From the NCBI GenBank assembly GCA_964495885.1, contig CAZBWO010000009.1, positions 62,001 through 126,000 of the forward strand: 64,000 bases of DNA, written 5' to 3'. Both the position numbers and the translations under genes were made by a program. Within the stretch, counting starts at the first letter, position 1. The number at the start of each line of letters is the position of its first letter. The notes beneath the pieces are model-generated. The model did no database searches. It saw only the letters and a program-made list of their open reading frames with translations, and was not told where the DNA came from. Of the stretch, positions 60,927 to 64,000 are shown in pieces. The stretch comes from PALG01 sp964495885. Lineage in GTDB: Bacteria > Bacteroidota > Bacteroidia > Flavobacteriales > Flavobacteriaceae.

Positions 60927-61494
60927 TGTCGTTTTTTTGTTCAGGGTTAATAATTTGTACCCCATCATTTCGTCGTGATAAAAATACGGTAAAATCTTCA
61001 TTTGCATCAAATCCATCCGCACCATCGTTATAAGAACCATCGCTAAATGTAATTCTATAAGGTTCATTGGTAAACACCCATTGATTTTTCTGGTCCCAAT
61101 ACAGTTGTTCAGCTTGAAGGATATTACCGTCTGCGGTAGTAAGCACAACACTATCCCTTAAATCTACCAATTCTGTTTCGTCAAAACGTATGGCGTACTT
61201 TGAAGTCACTGTGTTTTCTTGTCCGCTATCATAAAAATGGACTTCTACACCATCTGGAAATTCTTGATACGAAAAATCTAAATTGGTGAAGTCCAAATAC
61301 GTATCTGTCATCATTTCAGACACTACTTTGCCAGAATCTGTATACACAAACCGAACTCCCTCCCCAATTCCAATGGGAGCACCATCTTTCAAACTTAGCT
61401 TTTGAACATTTTTATAATTCCCTTCACATGCAAAAAGCGTAATGGCACCTAGTAGCACCATTACGCTTTTTAAATGATAAGCATCTAATTTCAT
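60916..61494 (-). CDS. lptC: LPS export periplasmic/lipoprotein component LptC
   Basis: The ATG at 61494 gives 192 residues with a lipobox-like ITLFAC (about residue 23). The mature beta-jellyroll pattern shows YKNVQKLSLKDG, DSGQENTVTSKYAIRFDET, DSVVLTTADGNILQAEQLYWDQ and YRITFSDGS. This is LptC of the LPS transport bridge; the Bacteroidetes form has a lipoprotein-type anchor. Its start overlaps the TPR gene stop by 1 nt. Confidence 0.85.
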   Translation of the reverse strand: MKLDAYHLKSVMVLLGAITLFACEGNYKNVQKLSLKDGAPIGIGEGVRFVYTDSGKVVSEMMTDTYLDFTNLDFSYQEFPDGVEVHFYDSGQENTVTSKYAIRFDETELVDLRDSVVLTTADGNILQAEQLYWDQKNQWVFTNEPYRITFSDGSYNDGADGFDANEDFTVFLSRRNDGVQIINPEQKNDNGQ

Positions 61495-62852
61495 TATAGA
61501 CTTGGGACCCTTACACTTCCTCCGACCCAACAGCCAAAGGAAATTGTTTTACCGGCCATACCTTCTGCAAAGATTTCACTTTTGCTTGGAGCCCGTTGGC
61601 GGTAACTACTTGCAGCTGCGTTTGCAGAAGAAGCAATGGAAGGATCTACCCTAGCGGCTTTATCTGCCATTTCAGCAGCTTTCCAGTTGATGGCTCTCTT
61701 TTCGAAAACTGTATTTCCGCAACTATTGGAGCTACTTGCATACATACTCGCAATTCTAAGGTAGCAGATACCCTTGGAAGGTTTAATTTCCAATACGTCC
61801 ATGTATTTACTTCTTGCACTTCCGAAGCTTCCTTTTTTCTTAAGGTTTTCAGCAATGGCAAAAAGATAATCGGCTTTTTTGTTCATGTTGGTTTCCAACT
61901 CAACCGCTTGGTTGTAATATTCCATAGCATCACTCGACTTTCCTTCACGATCTGCCAATCTACCTAGATAATAGGCAGAGGAAGCAGAAGGTTGTAAGTT
62001 GTGAAGTTGTTGTACCATCTGGAAAAACAATGGGGTTTCACAGTCTTTCGCATTTAACCTTCCAGCAGCACTCTTCAACCAAGCTACATTATCTTTGTTT
62101 TCTTCAAAGTTCTTTTCATACAAAGGAATCAAGTTATCACAATCTGCAATACTTCCCAATTTAGCATCTACACTTCCTTTAATCTGGCCGTAGTATCCTA
62201 CATTTTTTTCGTAGGCCTCCATCTTCTTATTCTCTTTAGAGGTCAATTTCTCTCCATTCTCTAGCCTATTGAGATATTCTGTTAGCTTCCCAGCATAATC
62301 TCCTTCTTCCTTTTCAATTTTGGATTGTATTATATCATACAGATCAAAAACATCTTGAAGTTCCATTTTACCCTCATTGTACAAATCCATTGCCAACGAG
62401 AAATAGGTGTAGATACGTTTCGGGCTTTTAAAAGTTTCCTCATCCTTTTTGAAGGCTTCATCGAAAGCTTTAAATTGTTCCCCTTTGGTTCCAATACCAT
62501 TATCATATTTAATTTGGGCAATATCTGAAAGGATATCCCCAGTTTTACTTTTGGAAGGATAATATTTTATACGAAGCTCATATGCTTTTTCAAGATCGGC
62601 AATTTTAGTTTTATCACCTTTCTCAATGTAATGTTCAAACATTTTCACCGCATATTGATAGACTGCCAAACTATACGTTGGGCATTCAGTAATAGCTTTT
62701 TCATAATGTTGCATAGCCACATCATAGTTTTTGGCTTTGGCAGCTTCTGTAAACAAAGAACCTGTGGTCATACATGGGTCTTGGGCAATTGCATTTGAAG
62801 ACCCAAAAGCTAGGGTTACTACTGCAAAAATCAAAAGGAGATTGGTTTTCAT
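61494..62852 (-). CDS. Exported tetratricopeptide-repeat protein
   Basis: From the ATG at 62852 the protein has 452 residues with a signal peptide ending NAIAQ. It consists of TPR-type helical hairpins (AAKAKNYDVAMQHYEKAI near residue 35; SAYYLGRLADREGKSSDAME near 315) and ends in a Ser/Gly-rich segment. It sits between an outer-membrane protein gene and lptC, so a role as a periplasmic scaffold for envelope assembly is likely but unproven. Confidence 0.82.
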   Translation of the reverse strand: MKTNLLLIFAVVTLAFGSSNAIAQDPCMTTGSLFTEAAKAKNYDVAMQHYEKAITECPTYSLAVYQYAVKMFEHYIEKGDKTKIADLEKAYELRIKYYPSKSKTGDILSDIAQIKYDNGIGTKGEQFKAFDEAFKKDEETFKSPKRIYTYFSLAMDLYNEGKMELQDVFDLYDIIQSKIEKEEGDYAGKLTEYLNRLENGEKLTSKENKKMEAYEKNVGYYGQIKGSVDAKLGSIADCDNLIPLYEKNFEENKDNVAWLKSAAGRLNAKDCETPLFFQMVQQLHNLQPSASSAYYLGRLADREGKSSDAMEYYNQAVELETNMNKKADYLFAIAENLKKKGSFGSARSKYMDVLEIKPSKGICYLRIASMYASSSNSCGNTVFEKRAINWKAAEMADKAARVDPSIASSANAAASSYRQRAPSKSEIFAEGMAGKTISFGCWVGGSVRVPSL

Positions 62853-62871
62853 AGCTTTAGTATTTATCGTT

Positions 62872-64000
62872 TTAATCATAATATCTTTTTTCGAACCATT
62901 TATCATTTAGCGAGAGACTTACAAAAATATTAAAAAAGGTTTCTTCTACCAATCCATTTGTTTTTGTTCCCCGTTTTCCAAATTCCAATCCAAGGTTGAT
63001 ATTGGAAAACTTACGCTTCATTGGCAATCCTAGTCCAAAAGATATGCCAAACTCATCAATTGCTTGTCCATTGATATTGATTCCAGTCTCTTCAAATCGA
63101 ACTCCAGCCCTATAGGTTGCTCGTTTCCAATAATTTGTAAAAGAGCTATAGTCTGGAATATAGAATCCTCCAAATCTAATTTTTGAAGCATCCTCAAAGG
63201 TAACATTTTCCAAATCAAATGTTCGGTTGGTAAAATTACTCGTTTTTTGGGAAGTAAATTCCCCCCCAAAGAACCATTTTTTTTCTTTACCCAAACCTGC
63301 ACCTATTGTAAACTGTGATGGAAAGGTAAAGTCTGTGTTTGCAACTGTAATATCCCTTTCGTCAACAACCGAGAAGTTGCCTTCAGTAATTTCAAGGATT
63401 GTAGCAATGGTTCTTGAGTTTTCGGAAGTAAAATCAGTTTCAGGAGTATAAGTTGCCGAAACCATGGTTTCCAACTCTTCTGTAAGCATTCCCTTATATA
63501 GGGCACCAATATTGAAGCTAAATCCTAATAAATCTGAACGATTTATTTCACGGGTTCCAAACTGTATTCCATCTTGAAAAGATTCAGCGGTGTTTTCAAT
63601 ATTTCCAAAATTGTAATTTCCATCAATCCCAATACTGAAGTTTTTATTGATCTGGTACGCAACCGTAAGAAAAATTTTGTTGAGCCCTCCTGTTCCAGAA
63701 TATTGTGTAACTGCAACCTCATTTTCGCTTTGCAATTTATATCCAGAAGAAGTGTAAGGAATTAACCCGAAGCTAGCTCCAAATTTCCCCATGGGAATCC
63801 CCATCGCAAGATAATCTAAGGTAGTTGTGGTTGCATTTTGCTTTTCAGTATCGGTCGCAAGGGTACTAAACTTATGGCTGCCAGCCAATGAATAATTCAC
63901 TAACCGAAGCCCCGCAACTCCTGCAGGATTTTGGATGTTTAAATGGATACTATCAGAGTACACACCTATGCCTCCCATTGCCCTATTCTCTACGGTTCCC
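62872..64000 (-). CDS. Outer-membrane beta-barrel protein (5' end outside the window)
   Basis: The frame is open to the window edge; residues before MGGIGVYSDS (from 63978) include TVENRA, so the N-terminus lies beyond 64000. The visible 369 or more residues alternate strands and aromatic-rich turns (FGASFGLIPYTSSGYKL, FSIGIDGNYNFGNIEN, YRAGVRFEETGI), ending with the outer-membrane-typical LSLNDKWFEKRYYD. It resembles the FadL/PorV-like barrel proteins next to TPR and lptC genes in flavobacteria. Its function is unknown. Confidence 0.75.
   Translation of the reverse strand, partial: GTVENRAMGGIGVYSDSIHLNIQNPAGVAGLRLVNYSLAGSHKFSTLATDTEKQNATTTTLDYLAMGIPMGKFGASFGLIPYTSSGYKLQSENEVAVTQYSGTGGLNKIFLTVAYQINKNFSIGIDGNYNFGNIENTAESFQDGIQFGTREINRSDLLGFSFNIGALYKGMLTEELETMVSATYTPETDFTSENSRTIATILEITEGNFSVVDERDITVANTDFTFPSQFTIGAGLGKEKKWFFGGEFTSQKTSNFTNRTFDLENVTFEDASKIRFGGFYIPDYSSFTNYWKRATYRAGVRFEETGININGQAIDEFGISFGLGLPMKRKFSNINLGLEFGKRGTKTNGLVEETFFNIFVSLSLNDKWFEKRYYD

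Noticed and set aside
60927..61151. Longer N-terminus for the small membrane protein next to lptC
   Set aside because: It reads through lptC in another frame; the ATG at 60926 starts the first hydrophobic helix.

Overview
The window looks like a chromosomal segment of a marine-type member of the Bacteroidetes, most likely family Flavobacteriaceae. The evidence is: type IX secretion (T9SS) C-terminal sorting domains on several secreted proteins; the XrtF exosortase pair; the Bacteroidetes promoter word TAnnTTTG before many genes; a TPR sensor kinase with a LytTR regulator; and a mevalonate-pathway HMG-CoA reductase next to a GYDIA-type GHMP kinase. No rRNA, tRNA or CRISPR array was seen.

Layout. 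1-5.4 kb: end of a T9SS protein, a large T9SS lipase-like protein, then groS-groL. 5.4-16.5 kb: mostly minus-strand housekeeping and membrane genes (XrtF pair, GAF/methionine-sulfoxide-reductase-like protein, DUF1835, MscS channel, sulfurtransferase, CPBP protease, esterase, Gfo/Idh oxidoreductase, GNAT), with two microproteins too short for routine gene calling (5476-5571 and 13967-14050). 16.5-19.6 kb: a T9SS protein with a duplicated domain, an orphan gene and an S41 peptidase.

19.68-24.66 kb is an AT-rich accessory island and the most interesting part. Three co-oriented units (an unknown lipoprotein; a 731-residue Mrr-like/PIN-like nuclease; a three-gene operon) are separated by 130-140 bp imperfect palindromes built like integron attC sites. 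In each unit the two ends carry complementary words of their own (GTTAGGY, GTTGCCC, GTTGGCA). The three-gene operon encodes a JmjC/cupin hydroxylase, a 38-residue peptide ending CDSCGEACSD, and a small DEMWH-motif protein. It resembles a RiPP (ribosomally made, post-translationally modified peptide) locus that I do not recognise. 24.67-26.07 kb has no genes and holds several repeat families, including two copies of a structured ~210 bp element whose terminal hairpin differs by compensating changes.

26-34.5 kb: a MacB/FtsX-type permease diverges from purH and the rod-shape operon mreB-mreC-mreD-mrdA-rodA, which converges on an EndA/NucA-type nuclease. 35.4-40.1 kb: sensor kinase, LytTR regulator, then a lipoprotein and a T9SS protein. 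40.1-43.4 kb: OppC-type permease and Prc protease. 43.5-48.4 kb: surE, a small membrane protein, lpxB, an NlpC/P60 lipoprotein and comEC. 48.3-54.9 kb: two thioredoxin-like proteins, then a likely peptide-use operon of a dipeptidyl peptidase IV and two POT transporters. 55-57.3 kb: HMG-CoA reductase and GHMP kinase. 57.3-64 kb: an envelope cluster of PpiD-like chaperone, CNNM/CBS protein, small membrane protein, LptC, TPR protein and an outer-membrane protein that runs off the window end.

All functions are inferred by reading motifs; no database search was possible.
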